A DNA stretch of 64,000 nucleotides, taken from positions 307,090,984 to 307,154,983 of the forward strand of contig NC_053390.1 in assembly GCF_905171765.1 (NCBI RefSeq). The letters run 5' to 3'. Below are positions 25,601-37,600 of the stretch, one piece after another (the first letter of the stretch is position 1; each line of letters begins with the position of its first letter). Source of the stretch: Bufo bufo (lineage: Eukaryota > Chordata > Amphibia > Anura > Bufonidae). The position numbers and the translations under genes were made by a program. The notes under the pieces are model-generated. The model made no database searches, was not told where the DNA came from, and saw nothing but the letters and a program-made list of their open reading frames with translations.

Positions 25601-28600
25601 AGCTGGTATACTGTATCATTTACTGTACTGAGCTGGTATACTGTATCATTTACTGTGCTGAGCTGGTATACTGTATCATTTACTGTACTGAGCTGGTATA
25701 CTGTATCATTTACTGTACTGAGCTGGTATACTGTATCATTTACCGTACTGAGCTGAGCTGGTATACTGTATCATTTACTGTACTGAGCTGAGCTGGTATA
25801 CTGTATCATTTACTGTGCTGAGCTGAGCTGGTATACTGTATCATTTACTGTACTGAGCTGGTATACTGTATCATTTACTGTGCTGAGCTGGTATACTGTA
25901 TCATTTACTGTACTGAGCTGAGCTGGTATACTGTATCATTTACTGTACTGAGCTGGTATACTGTATCATTTACTGTACTGAGCTGAGTTGGTATACTGTA
26001 TCATTTACTGTACTGAGCTGGTATACTGTATCATTTACTGTACTGAGCTGAGCTGGTATACTGTATCATTTACTGTACTGATCTGAGCTGGTATACTGTA
26101 TCATTTACTGTACTGAGCTGAGCTGGTATACTGTATCATTTACTGTGCTGAGCTGGTATACTGTATCATTTACTGTACTGAGCTGAGCTGGTATGCTGTA
26201 TCATTTACTGTACTGAGCTGGTATACTGTGTCATTTACTGTGCTGAGCTGGTATACTGTATCATTTACTGTACTGAGCTGGTATACTGTATCATTTACTG
26301 TACTGAGCTGGTATACTGTATCTTTTACTGTACTGAGCTGAGTTGGTATACTGTATCATTTACTGTACTGAGCTGGTATACTGTATCATTTACTGTACTG
26401 AGCTGAGCTGGTATACTGTATCATTTACTGTACTGAGCTGAGCTGGTATACTGTATCATTTACTGTACTGAGCTGGTATACTGTATCATTTACTGTACTG
26501 AGCTGAGCTGGTATACTGTATCATTTACTGTACTGAGCTGGTATACTGTATCATTTACTGTGCTGAGCTGGTATACTGTATCATTTACTGTACTGAGCTG
26601 GTATACTGTATCATTTACTGTACTGAGCTGGTATACTGTATCATTTACTGTACTGAGTTGGTATACTGTATCATTTACTGTACTGAGCTGGTATACTGTA
26701 TCATTTACTGTACTGAGCTGAGCTGGTATACTGTATCATTTACTGTACTGAGCTGGTATACTGTATCATTTACTGTGCTGAGCTGGTATACTGTATCATT
26801 TACTGTACTGAGCTGAGCTGGTATACTGTATCATTTACTGTACTGAGCTGAGCTGGTATACTGTATCATTTACTGTGCTGAGCTGGTATACTGTATCATT
26901 TACTGTACTGAGCTGAGCTGGTATACTGTATCATTTACTGTACTGAGCTGGTATACTGTATCATTTACTGTACTGAGCTGAGTTGGTATACTGTATCATT
27001 TACTGTACTGAGCTGGTATACTGTATCATTTACTGTACTGAGCTGAGCTGGTATACTGTATCATTTACTGTACTGATCTGAGCTGGTATACTGTATCATT
27101 TACTGTACTGAGCTGAGCTGGTATACTGTATCATTTACTGTGCTGAGCTGGTATACTGTATCATTTACTGTACTGAGCTGAGCTGGTATGCTGTATCATT
27201 TACTGTACTGAGCTGGTATACTGTATCATTTACTGTGCTGAGCTGGTATACTGTATCATTTACTGTACTGAGCTGGTATACTGTATCATTTACTGTACTG
27301 AGCTGGTATACTGTATCTTTTACTGTACTGAGCTGAGTTGGTATACTGTATCATTTACTGTACTGAGCTGGTATACTGTATCATTTACTGTACTGAGCTG
27401 AGCTGGTATACTGTATCATTTACTGTACTGAGCTGAGCTGGTATACTGTATCATTTACTGTACTGAGCTGGTATACTGTATCATTTACTGTACTGAGCTG
27501 GTATACTGTATCATTTACTGTACTGAGCTGAGCTGGTATACTGTATCATTTACTGTACTGAGCTGGTATACTGTATCATTTACTGTGCTGAGCTGGTATA
27601 CTGTATCATTTACTGTACTGAGCTGGTATACTGTATCATTTACTGTACTGAGTTGGTATACTGTATCATTTACTGTACTGAGCTGGTATACTGTATCATT
27701 TACTGTACTGAGCTGGTATACTGTATCATTTACTGTACTGAGCTGAGCTGGTATACTGTATCATTTACTGTACTGAGCTGGTATACTGTATCATTTACTG
27801 TGCTGAGCTGGTATACTGTATCATTTACTGTACTGAGCTGGTATACTGTATCATTTACTGTGCTGAGCTGGTATACTGTATCATTTACTGTACTGAGCTG
27901 GTATACTGTATCATTTACTGTACTGAGCTGAGCTGGTATACTGTATCATTTACTGTACTGAGCTGAGCTGGTATACTGTATCACTTACTGTACTGAGCTG
28001 AGCTGGTATACTGTATCATTTACTGTACTGAGCTGGTATACTGTATCATTTACTGTGCTGAGCTGAGCTGGTATACTGTATCATTTACTGTACTGTGCTG
28101 AGCTGGTATACTGTATCATTTACTGTACTGAGCTGGTATACTGTATCATTTACTGTGCTGAGCTGGTATACTGTATCATTTACTGTACTGAGCTGAGCTG
28201 GTATACTGTATCATTTACTGTACTGAGCTGGTATACTGTATCATTTACTATACTGAGCTGGTATACTGTATCCTTTACTGTACTGAGCTGAGCTGGTATA
28301 CTGTATCATTTACTGTGCTGAGCTGGTATACTGTATCATTTACTGTACTGAGCTGGTATACTGTATCATTTACTGTACTGAGCTGGTATACTGTATCATT
28401 TACTGTGCTGAGCTGGTATACTGTATCATTTACTGTACTGAGCTGAGCTGGTATACTGTATCATTTACTGTACTGAGTTGGTATACTGTATCATTTACTG
28501 TACTGAGCTGGTATACTGTATCATTTACTGTACTGAGCTGAGCTGGTATACTGTATCATTTACTGTACTGAGCTGGTATACTGTATCATTTACTGTACTG

Positions 28601-31600
28601 AGCTGGTATACTGTATCATTTACTGTGCTGAGCTGGTATACTGTATCATTTACTGTACTGAGCTGGTATACTGTATCATTTACTGTACTGAGCTGAGCTG
28701 GTATACTGTATCATTTACTGTACTGAGCTGGTATACTGTATCATTTACTGTACTGAGCTGAGCTGGTATACTGTATCATTTACTGTACTGAGCTGAGCTG
28801 GTATACTGTATCATTTACTGTACTGAGCTGAGCTGGTATACTGTATCATTTACTATACTGAGCTGGTATACTGTATCATTTACTGTACTGAGCTGGTATA
28901 CTGTATCATTTACTGTGCTGAGCTGGTATACTGTATCATTTACTGTACTGAGCTGGTATACTGTATCATTTACTGTACTGAGCTGAAGTTAGAAGGGGGA
29001 CAGTAGTAATGACTATTTGTAGTGTCCCACTAGGTTAAGGTGGGCACTGCACAAAAGGGGTTAATGTGTCTTTATTACATTTAATGTTATGTGTATGCAT
29101 TTCCCTGTGTTTAACTGGTGTCAGGCCTAGTTAGGGTGCAGTTTAGCCTCCCAGACATTAGAGGGAGCCAGAGAGCCCTAGATATATATAGGAAGGCCCA
29201 GGCAGGGGAGTGGTAGTTCATTCCAGGGGACTAGAGGAGTTACTTCGTCCACCTGAAGCTCCTGAGGCTAGGCTTAGCTCAGTAGAGACACCCCAGTTGC
29301 AGGACAGCACCTCCTGGGAGAAACCTGCAGCTTCCCAACCAAGCAGGGATAATACAAGTCAGATAAGTACCCTGATGGGCAGAGGTTCTATAAAGTACAG
29401 CAAGCGCCAATACTGGAGAGAGAATTTATATACCAAGGATTAAAGCCAGCATTTAGGCATCCGGGCCTTGGGATTCAGCCAGCTAGAATAGCTGAGGGGA
29501 ATAGAGCAGCATTGCACTGCAAAGCATTAACTGTTGCACCCTCCAAGTATCTTGCATGATTAATTCCTGCCACTATTTAAAGTCTACCTGCTTGTGAAGT
29601 ATTGTTCAAGGGACTGCATTATCATCACAATCACCTGTAACTGTATGTACAAAGTTGGACTGTGTTCACCAAGTAAAGCAACGTTTGGTTTATCCACTGC
29701 GTACTCAGTTATTCCTCCTATAAATCGGTGTGCCACCGTTACAGGGACTGGCGTCACGAAACCAACAGGGACCTTGCCCCAGGCACTCAAAATACCTGTA
29801 ACATCCAGGGCACCTCATCCACCATCAGGCCTGGTCCCTACAAACAGAGTGTGCCCCAGAGGAACTGTGTCTACCTCTCATTCACTGCCGCATGCCTGCC
29901 CAGGGTTCTCCAATACAGTGAGCAACCCTCGATTGCCCATAACCGTGACCTCACATCGCAATACCCTGCAGGTCTGGCGTGCTGCATAAATTGGCGTCAC
30001 GAACAGGATTTACGGAACATTCCTGCGCCATTGCGGATATAAAACTGTGTGCTAAAAACTGCCTTAAAGTGACCAAGCCCTATTGTTTTATTCTAAATTG
30101 CTGGGCCAAAGAACTGTCATCATTAGCGGTGTGAAGATAGTGTTTTCTAGACTGTTTGCTGCATGTTTGAGCCACCGCTTGCTGTCAGTGAATAGACAGC
30201 CATTTTGCCACTTAAACCTGAGGTGGATTACAAGTGCGCCCGGTGAACTGTTTGGCGCGAAAAGAACCAGGCGGAGTCATCACCCAGCCGGCGAGGAGGA
30301 AGAACGCCGCCCTGTCTGGAGAAAAAGGTGCCGCCTACCTGAGTCCCGGAGCTACGAGAGTCCGCGCCCACCTGCTGACGCTGTACGCAGGACGTCCGAC
30401 GCCTGTAGCCACGCATCTCGCGAGACTTGGAGCGAGCACCACCGGAGTGAGTACCAACTTAAAACTGTTGCCGGCTCTGCTATTTACCTTACCGGAACGT
30501 TCCCGACCCCTGCCAGGGCACCGGAGGGAGCCCCGTTATCGACAAAAGACTTTTTCTGTGAAAAAAAAAAAGTTATTATCATTGCCGCTCCGGTCCGCTC
30601 TGCTACATTTAAAGGGCCATACTCACCTAGCAACGCCATGTCCACACCTGAGGAAATCGGACAGGTGGCCCCAGTCGTGCCTTCTGGAGTATCCCCAGCC
30701 GACCCTAGGGCCCCTGCCGCCGCGGCACCGCCAAGCATGATGCCGCTAACTATGCCGTACTATTTTGGGGCCCCCTGGTTCCCACGTTATTCAGGGGAAG
30801 CCCATAAGTTAAAGGACTTTAGGGAACAGATACTGGCCTTGTTCCGGCTTTACCCCATAAATGCCGAACAGCAAATGGAGATCCTCCTAGCTCAGTTGGA
30901 AGGGGCCGCCCGCAGGGAAGTCATGTCGTGGCCCCGCTCTGAGAAAAGTAGCCTGGAACAGATCTTTGATCGCTTGGGCACCACATTTGAGGCCAGAACG
31001 GTGTCAGAAGTTAAAATGCGTTTCTTTTTTTTTTTGAACAATAGTTTTTATTAACTTTTTCAACAGTAGGTTACAAATGAATGCATTCAGTCACATGTAA
31101 AAAGTTATAGTACATGAATAATTAAGGCACTTATGGAAGCTGATAATGCAGTATAGAATTACACATATCTCCGTGTCTAGCGCAACAGCAGTTTCATATG
31201 TCCAGCAGCGGGCCACATTCCTGATTGTGTAGCCACCACCACCGAGCATCAACAATGGAAGGTTGAATGTCTTCATAAACTCCACACATTTAGCATGTCC
31301 TTTAATGGTTAGATTGAAGCAGCCAAGTCTGTCCCCAGAAAGGGAGTCTGCACCACACTGTAGAACCACAGCGCTGGGCTGGTACATCTCCATAACCTTA
31401 GTCATGACTGGTTTGAAAATGGCTTCATACGATTCATCATCAATCCCATCTCGAAGTGGGTAATTCACTGCATAGTATTTACCCTTCCCTGCTCCAATGT
31501 CCCTTAAGTCCCCAGTGCCTGGAAAATACTCTCCATACTTATGGAAAGAAACAGTCATGACTCTGTCAGTGGTATAAAAAGCTTCTTCCACACCATCACC

Positions 31601-34600
31601 ATGGTGAATATCAATATCGATGTACAGTACCCGCTGATGATATTTTAATAGTTCCAGAATGGCAAGGACAATGTCATTGACATAACAAAATCCTGAGGCC
31701 TCAGACTTCTTAGCGTGATGTAGTCCACCTGCCCAGTTTACGGCAATGTCTGTTTGCTGCTTGTTTAATTTCACAGAACTTGCTACAGAGCCTCCAGCTG
31801 ATAACTGGCAAAACTCAAACAACCCGTCAAACACTGGACAGTCCTCCCCTACATTAAACCTCTGCATCTGCTTGCTGTATTCTGACATGTTATCTGGCCT
31901 GATAGAGCGAAGAAATTTGATGTAATCGTCGCTGTGATATTTTGTCATCTCTTCCGCATTAGCTTTGTGAGGTCTATAGATTTCCATCTTCCGGTACAGT
32001 CCATAGTTCAAAAGCAGATTGTGCGTCATACGGATTCTGTGAGGTTTCATGGGATGTCCCTGCCCATAGTAATAGTTGCCAACGTCCCCATCATAATAAT
32101 AGCACACTTTCTTCTTTGTTCCCTGCGTGTACGCCATTTTCCTTTCTGGGCTCCGGATCCACTCCTGTTCTGCAAAATGCGTTTCTTCAGCAGAAAGCAG
32201 CAACCTGGGGAGTCGCTCCGTGATTTTGCCCTGTCCTTACAAGAGACACTGAGAGCTGTAGTCCAAGTGGATCCTAAAGAAGCTGAGGACCAGGACCGGA
32301 CTCTTAGAGAGCAATTCATTGCAGGCGTAAGTAATGAGCATTTAAAGGGCCAGCTACGCATGTTGTCAGCTCAACACCCCCACTGTGCATTTCTGGACTT
32401 TAAAGAATTGGCCATCAGTATATTGGGCCAGAACCCTGCTCCAGGGCCGGCAGCCTCCTATGAACCCCAGGCTTGCCAACCAAAGACTGTTAATGTGGGA
32501 CCTGCAGGAGTCAGTCAGGCGACCCAAGCTCCAGTTACAGACGTAGTGGCAGCCCTCATGGAGCAAGTGAACCACCTTACTCTAAGTCTAGAGAAGGTGT
32601 GCAAAAAGATAGAGGAATGGGAGAGACCATTATTACTAGAAGATGAAAGTCCTCTTCCTCCAAGGCTCCCACCGGCATATGGAGACGTATACCCAAAAGA
32701 GCCTGATGGGCGACCGAGGTACCGGCCCAGAAGTAGAAAACAGCCTGTCTGCCACCACTGCAAGAAATATGGACATACTGAATCAATGTGCTGGCAGTTA
32801 AACGGGCAACCCCTGAGGCAGAGGACCGCCCCTCGGGAGGTAGAACAGTAGGTCCAAAGGATCCAAGCTGGATGCCTAAGTATGTAGGATCCCGTCCAAA
32901 AATTAATATATGCATCAACGGGATACCCTTTGAAGCCCTCTTGGACACTGGGTCACAGGTCACCACCATTCAACGGCCTGCCTTTGACAAGTTCTGGGAT
33001 CCAAGTCTTCTCACCCAGCCACCAGAGTCCTGGCTAGATATCATTGCCAGCAACGGTAAGCCAGTGAAACTGCATGGGTATTGGGAACCTACCCTTCAAG
33101 TGGGAGAAGCCACCCTGCCACAGCAAGGCGTGATTGTGGTACAAGCAGGAGATAAAGGAGGACACCCTGTGATCTTAGGGACTAACGTTCTGAAAAATTG
33201 TTACTCTGAAGTGCTTGACGCATTAAATCAAACTATATCTTCAGCCTCACCTGCTTCCAGAAGAGTTATCCAAAAGACTATTAGTCAAATGGAGGAATTG
33301 ATAGGTTGGACATATCACAGCAGAGATAGATTTTTGCAGCTATGGCAACCTTGGTTAAAATATAGATCAAACCTCCTCAACTCCCAGCAATGGGAATCAG
33401 AATGAAATTTGTAATGACACATACCCAATATATGTTTATACCATAATATTATTTTAGATAATATGAACAGTCTTGCATCCATTACTGAAATGAGCGATAT
33501 ACTTGATACTTAGGAGTGACACAATGTTTGGGCCTTGTTCTTCCCCCTCCCATTATTGACATGTAACTGTTGTTATATTATGTATATTTGCACTGTAAGA
33601 TCGATCGCTTTAAGGGCCATTTAGCCCTAGACTAGCGGTGGTCACATCCTAGCTTGTATTGTTAGGCATTGCCTTTGATGCTTTCAAAATGTGAACGTGA
33701 TGTGATACACGCTATAATATGCTTACATTATGTGACGATCTTTGCTTGTTGAATTAATAAAAAGAGATTTCAAACAAAAGACTATTAGTGTGCTGAGTGC
33801 TCAACAAAAGTTTGCCAACAAGAAAGGAGAAATTTGCACTGTCCGGATCCGGGATAACCGGCCGGTAATTCTGCCTCCAAATTCCCAGATCATCCTGTGG
33901 TGCCGTGCGGTGTTAGGGATCCAGGGCCAGGACTATCAAGCCCTAGTGGAACCTATTCCCTTTGAAAATCATCCCTTCGTACGGACAGCCAAGAGCATGG
34001 TGACTGTGTCTCAAGGTAAAGTGCCTGTCCGCTTAATTAACTTTGGGGATCATCCCGTTACTCTCCTTAAACACTGCCCCGTTGCTCAGCTTTTTCAAGT
34101 GTCTTTCCAGGATGTGATTCGTCTGCCTGCCACGGAGGCGTTCCAGACCACACAGAGCAGCAGCACCCCTACAACATCTTGGTGGGGAGAACTACATGTG
34201 GGGAACGAATCCACCCCAAAAGAGCAAATAGAGGGAGTCCTGAAGCTGGTGAAGGAGCACCACCAGGCTTTCAGCAAGCACTCCACGGACTACGGAGAGG
34301 TCAGTGTAATCAAACACACCATACCCACTGGCTCTCATCCTCCTATTAAGGAGAGGCACAGACCCATAGCACCTACTACCTATCAGTCTGTGAAAGAAAT
34401 GATAAAAGAGATGAAAGACTCTAATATAATTCGGGACAGCCATAGTCCCTGGGCTGCGCCCCTAGTTCTTGTCCGAAAAAAAGATGGCAGCATAAGGTTC
34501 TGCGTGGATTACAGGAAAATTAATCAAATCACCCACAAAGATGCATATCCATTGCCACGCATTGAGGAGTCCTTGACTGCTCTGGGGTCATCAGCCTATT

Positions 34601-37600
34601 TCTCTACCTTGGACTTAACCAGTGGGTACTGGCAAGTACCCATGGCCCCAGAAGATCGAGAAAAGACTGCTTTCACTACCCCTATGGGCCTGTTTGAATT
34701 CAATTATATGCCGTTTGGACTGTGTAACGCTCCAGGAACGTTCCAGAGGCTGATGGAACGTTGTTTAGGCCATAGGAATTTTGAGACTGTACTCTTATAT
34801 CTGGATGACGTCATTGTATATTCCAAGACGTATGAGGACCATTTAAAGCACCTGGGTGAGGTGTTTCAAGTTCTTGCTAAATATGGCCTCAAGATCAAAC
34901 CATCCAAGTGCCACCTGCTGAAACCAGCGGTCAAATACCTTGGGCACGTTGTCAGTGCCGATGGAATACAGCCTGATCCTGATAAACTGGCTGCTGTCCG
35001 AAACTGGCCTACTCCAACGACCGTGAAAGAGGTGAGAAGCTTTCTCAGTTTTGCAGGGTACTACAGGCGTTTCATCCCGCACTTCGCACAAATTGCGGAT
35101 CCCATCCAGGAACTGTTGAGGGGGCATCCAAAAAAGAGCCCGAAAACCCCTATTCCTGTTGAATGGAACCAAGAACGGGAAATTGCCTTTCAAATCCTAA
35201 AGAAGAAGTTGACTGAACCCCCTGTTCTGGGTTACCCAGATTATCAGAAGCCGTTCCTCCTCTACACGGATGCCAGTAAAAGAGGCCTGGGGGCCGTGTT
35301 GGCTCAAGTGCAAGACAACAAAGAAAGGGTAATTGCCTACGCCAGCAGATCCCTGAAGGGAGCTGAAAAGAATGATCAGAATTACAGTTCTTTCAAGCTG
35401 GAGTTTCTTGCCTTAGTGTGGGCTGTAACTGAAAAGTTCAAAGACTATCTCGCTGCCACACCGTTTGTTGCCTTCACGGACAATAATCCCCTGGCGCATC
35501 TGAACACGGCCAAGTTAGGGGCACTGGAGCAAAGATGGGCCTCCCGCCTTGCCAACTATGACTTTACTGTGAAGTACCGGGCAGGCCGCTCCAATGATAA
35601 TGCTGATGCCCTGTCGCGGCTTCCCACTACAGAGGCCCCAGATGATCTAAAAGATGCCTGGGAAGAAGTGGAGATGCCTGCGTTCTACAATAAGTTCGCT
35701 CAGCAGGATAATATCCGTACTGAAAATCTCCCTGCTGCTGATCTTCCCTCCTCTGATGATCCTGAGTCCGGAGGCGATCAAGAAAGATGGATTAAGCTCC
35801 AGTCCGAAAGTAGAGTCCTGGGTGAACTGCTGGACTTCCTTACCAGTGGGAAAATCCCTGAGAGAATCCGGAGGAAGAGTGCAGACCCAGAACTAGTAAG
35901 ACTGTGGAGACATCGCCACCAACTATTCCTTCAAAGAGGCCTGTTGCTCAGAAGGAGTCTGGATCCAGTGTCCTGTGATAGAGTCTACCAGATTCTCCTG
36001 CCACGTCGGGATGCCAGCCTGGTACTGGACATGTACCACAACCAGTCCGGACACTTCGGGGTGCAAAAAACTGAGGCCACTATACGGAGGAGATTCTATT
36101 GGATTGGGATGAGAGAAGATATCGAGAAATGGTGCCGAGAATGCACTGCCTGTGCTGTGGGGCGGACGGAACGCCATGACCAGAGGGCGCCTCTCCATCC
36201 TATTGTAAGTACAGCTCCTCTAGAATTGGTCGCGATTGATCATGTGAAGTTGGAGCCGAGTCGCTCTGGATATACATATGCCATGACTATAATTGACCAC
36301 TTCACCAAGTTTGTCGTAGCAGTGCCTGTGAAAGACCTGACAGCCAAGACTACAGAGGAGGCGTTCTGGAAACATTTCCTTCTGCCCTACGGCTGTCCGG
36401 AAAGGATCCTCACCGATCAAGGGTCTGCGTTTGAGTCACAGCTGTTCCATGAGATGTGCCTGCTGCACAACTGCCAGAAAGTCCAGACCACCGCCTATCA
36501 TCCGCAAGGTAACGGACTCTGTGAAAAGATGAATAAGACTCTCATTGAAATGTTGAGAGCAGTACCCCCTGAGACAAGGGGTGATTGGCCTACTCTGTTG
36601 CCGCAGCTCATGTACACTTACAACAACACCATCCATTGTTCCACCGGTTACACCCCGTTCTATTTGATGTTTGGCCGACAAGGGAGATTGCCTGCGGACC
36701 ACTCCCTGGGTGTTCATGTACCGGATGTAATCAACCCACTGCCCAGGACCGATTGGGTAGTGGAGCATCAAAGGCGTCTCCTCAATGCTAAGGAGATTGT
36801 CCAAGAACGGATGGAGATTGTTCGTGAGAGGCAGCAGAAGGACTATGACCAGACTGCCCATGCGGGACCCCTGGCTCTGGGAGACAAGGTATGGTTGAGA
36901 AACAACCACCGGACCAGCAAGTCGGACAGCAAATGGGAAAGGATTCCCTACCTTATTACTGCCATACCCAATGCTGCAGCCCACATTTACCAGGTCTCCA
37001 GAGAAGGAAAAGGTCCCCAAGTCGTTCACAGGAACCGTCTCAAACCCTGTATCGAAGGAGAACCAGCGGCGGAGGAGATGGAGCCTGAGCCTTCTGAGGA
37101 GGAGTTGCCGGCTCCACCTATGGACCCTATGCAGGCTGTGGAGAACTTGATCCATGATAAAGAGCCGCTCCACTGGGCCCTCACGCCTTGGCTGAATTTG
37201 TTGGTTCCTGCTCCTGTTCCTGTTGGTCTCCCGTCTCAGGAGACTTCACCTCCAAGAGCTCCTGAAGAAGTTCCAGAGGCAGTGAGCTCCCTTGACCTTC
37301 CTGAGTCCAGGCAGGAAGAATCTCCGCCACTAAGGAGGTCTACCCGTTCTACCAGGGGACACCCACCTGTGAGGTTTGAGGACTACATCATGAGCCCAGG
37401 TAGCCCCTCACGGGAAACCCCTGTTTAACTCTGTTGCAAGCCTGGGTACGGACTCATATTTGTTCCTTGAGCCTCCAAGAACTTTACATCATTTTATATT
37501 GTTCTACTGTTATATTATGGACAATTTGCATTTATGGACTATCCTGGTTTATTGATACGCTGCACCAGGTCAGCGCCCCTGTTCCCTTCCATTATCCTGA

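Larger units (their letters stand above)
30638..32851 (+). pseudogene. gag: Gypsy gag, split by the HDAC1 retrocopy
   Basis: The start is taken at ATG 30638, which begins [13 protein letters not shown] capsid-like part ([18 protein letters not shown]) reads to 31012. After the inserted retrocopy the frame resumes at 32174 and ends at 32851. Near the C-terminus is a single CCHC zinc knuckle, [14 protein letters not shown], the nucleic-acid-binding part of a nucleocapsid. An in-frame extension upstream of 30638 overlaps the leader and is not favoured. Apart from the insertion no stop or frameshift was seen, in line with a recent event. Confidence 0.88.

Noticed and set aside
27653..28696. YCIIYCTEL repeat frames
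   Set aside because: Satellite units that happen to stay open for a few repeats.
20755..28985. CRISPR-like array
   Set aside because: Units are contiguous, with no unique spacers, and the genome is vertebrate.
30083..30637. Upstream in-frame extension of gag
   Set aside because: It starts in the leader just after the LTR, has no domain, and a better ATG at 30638 opens the recognisable gag.
31934..32173. Upstream extension of the second gag frame
   Set aside because: This part is the reverse complement of the HDAC1 retrocopy, not gag.
34095..37173. Minus-strand frames within pol
   Set aside because: Antisense shadows of a strongly conserved reverse transcriptase and integrase frame.
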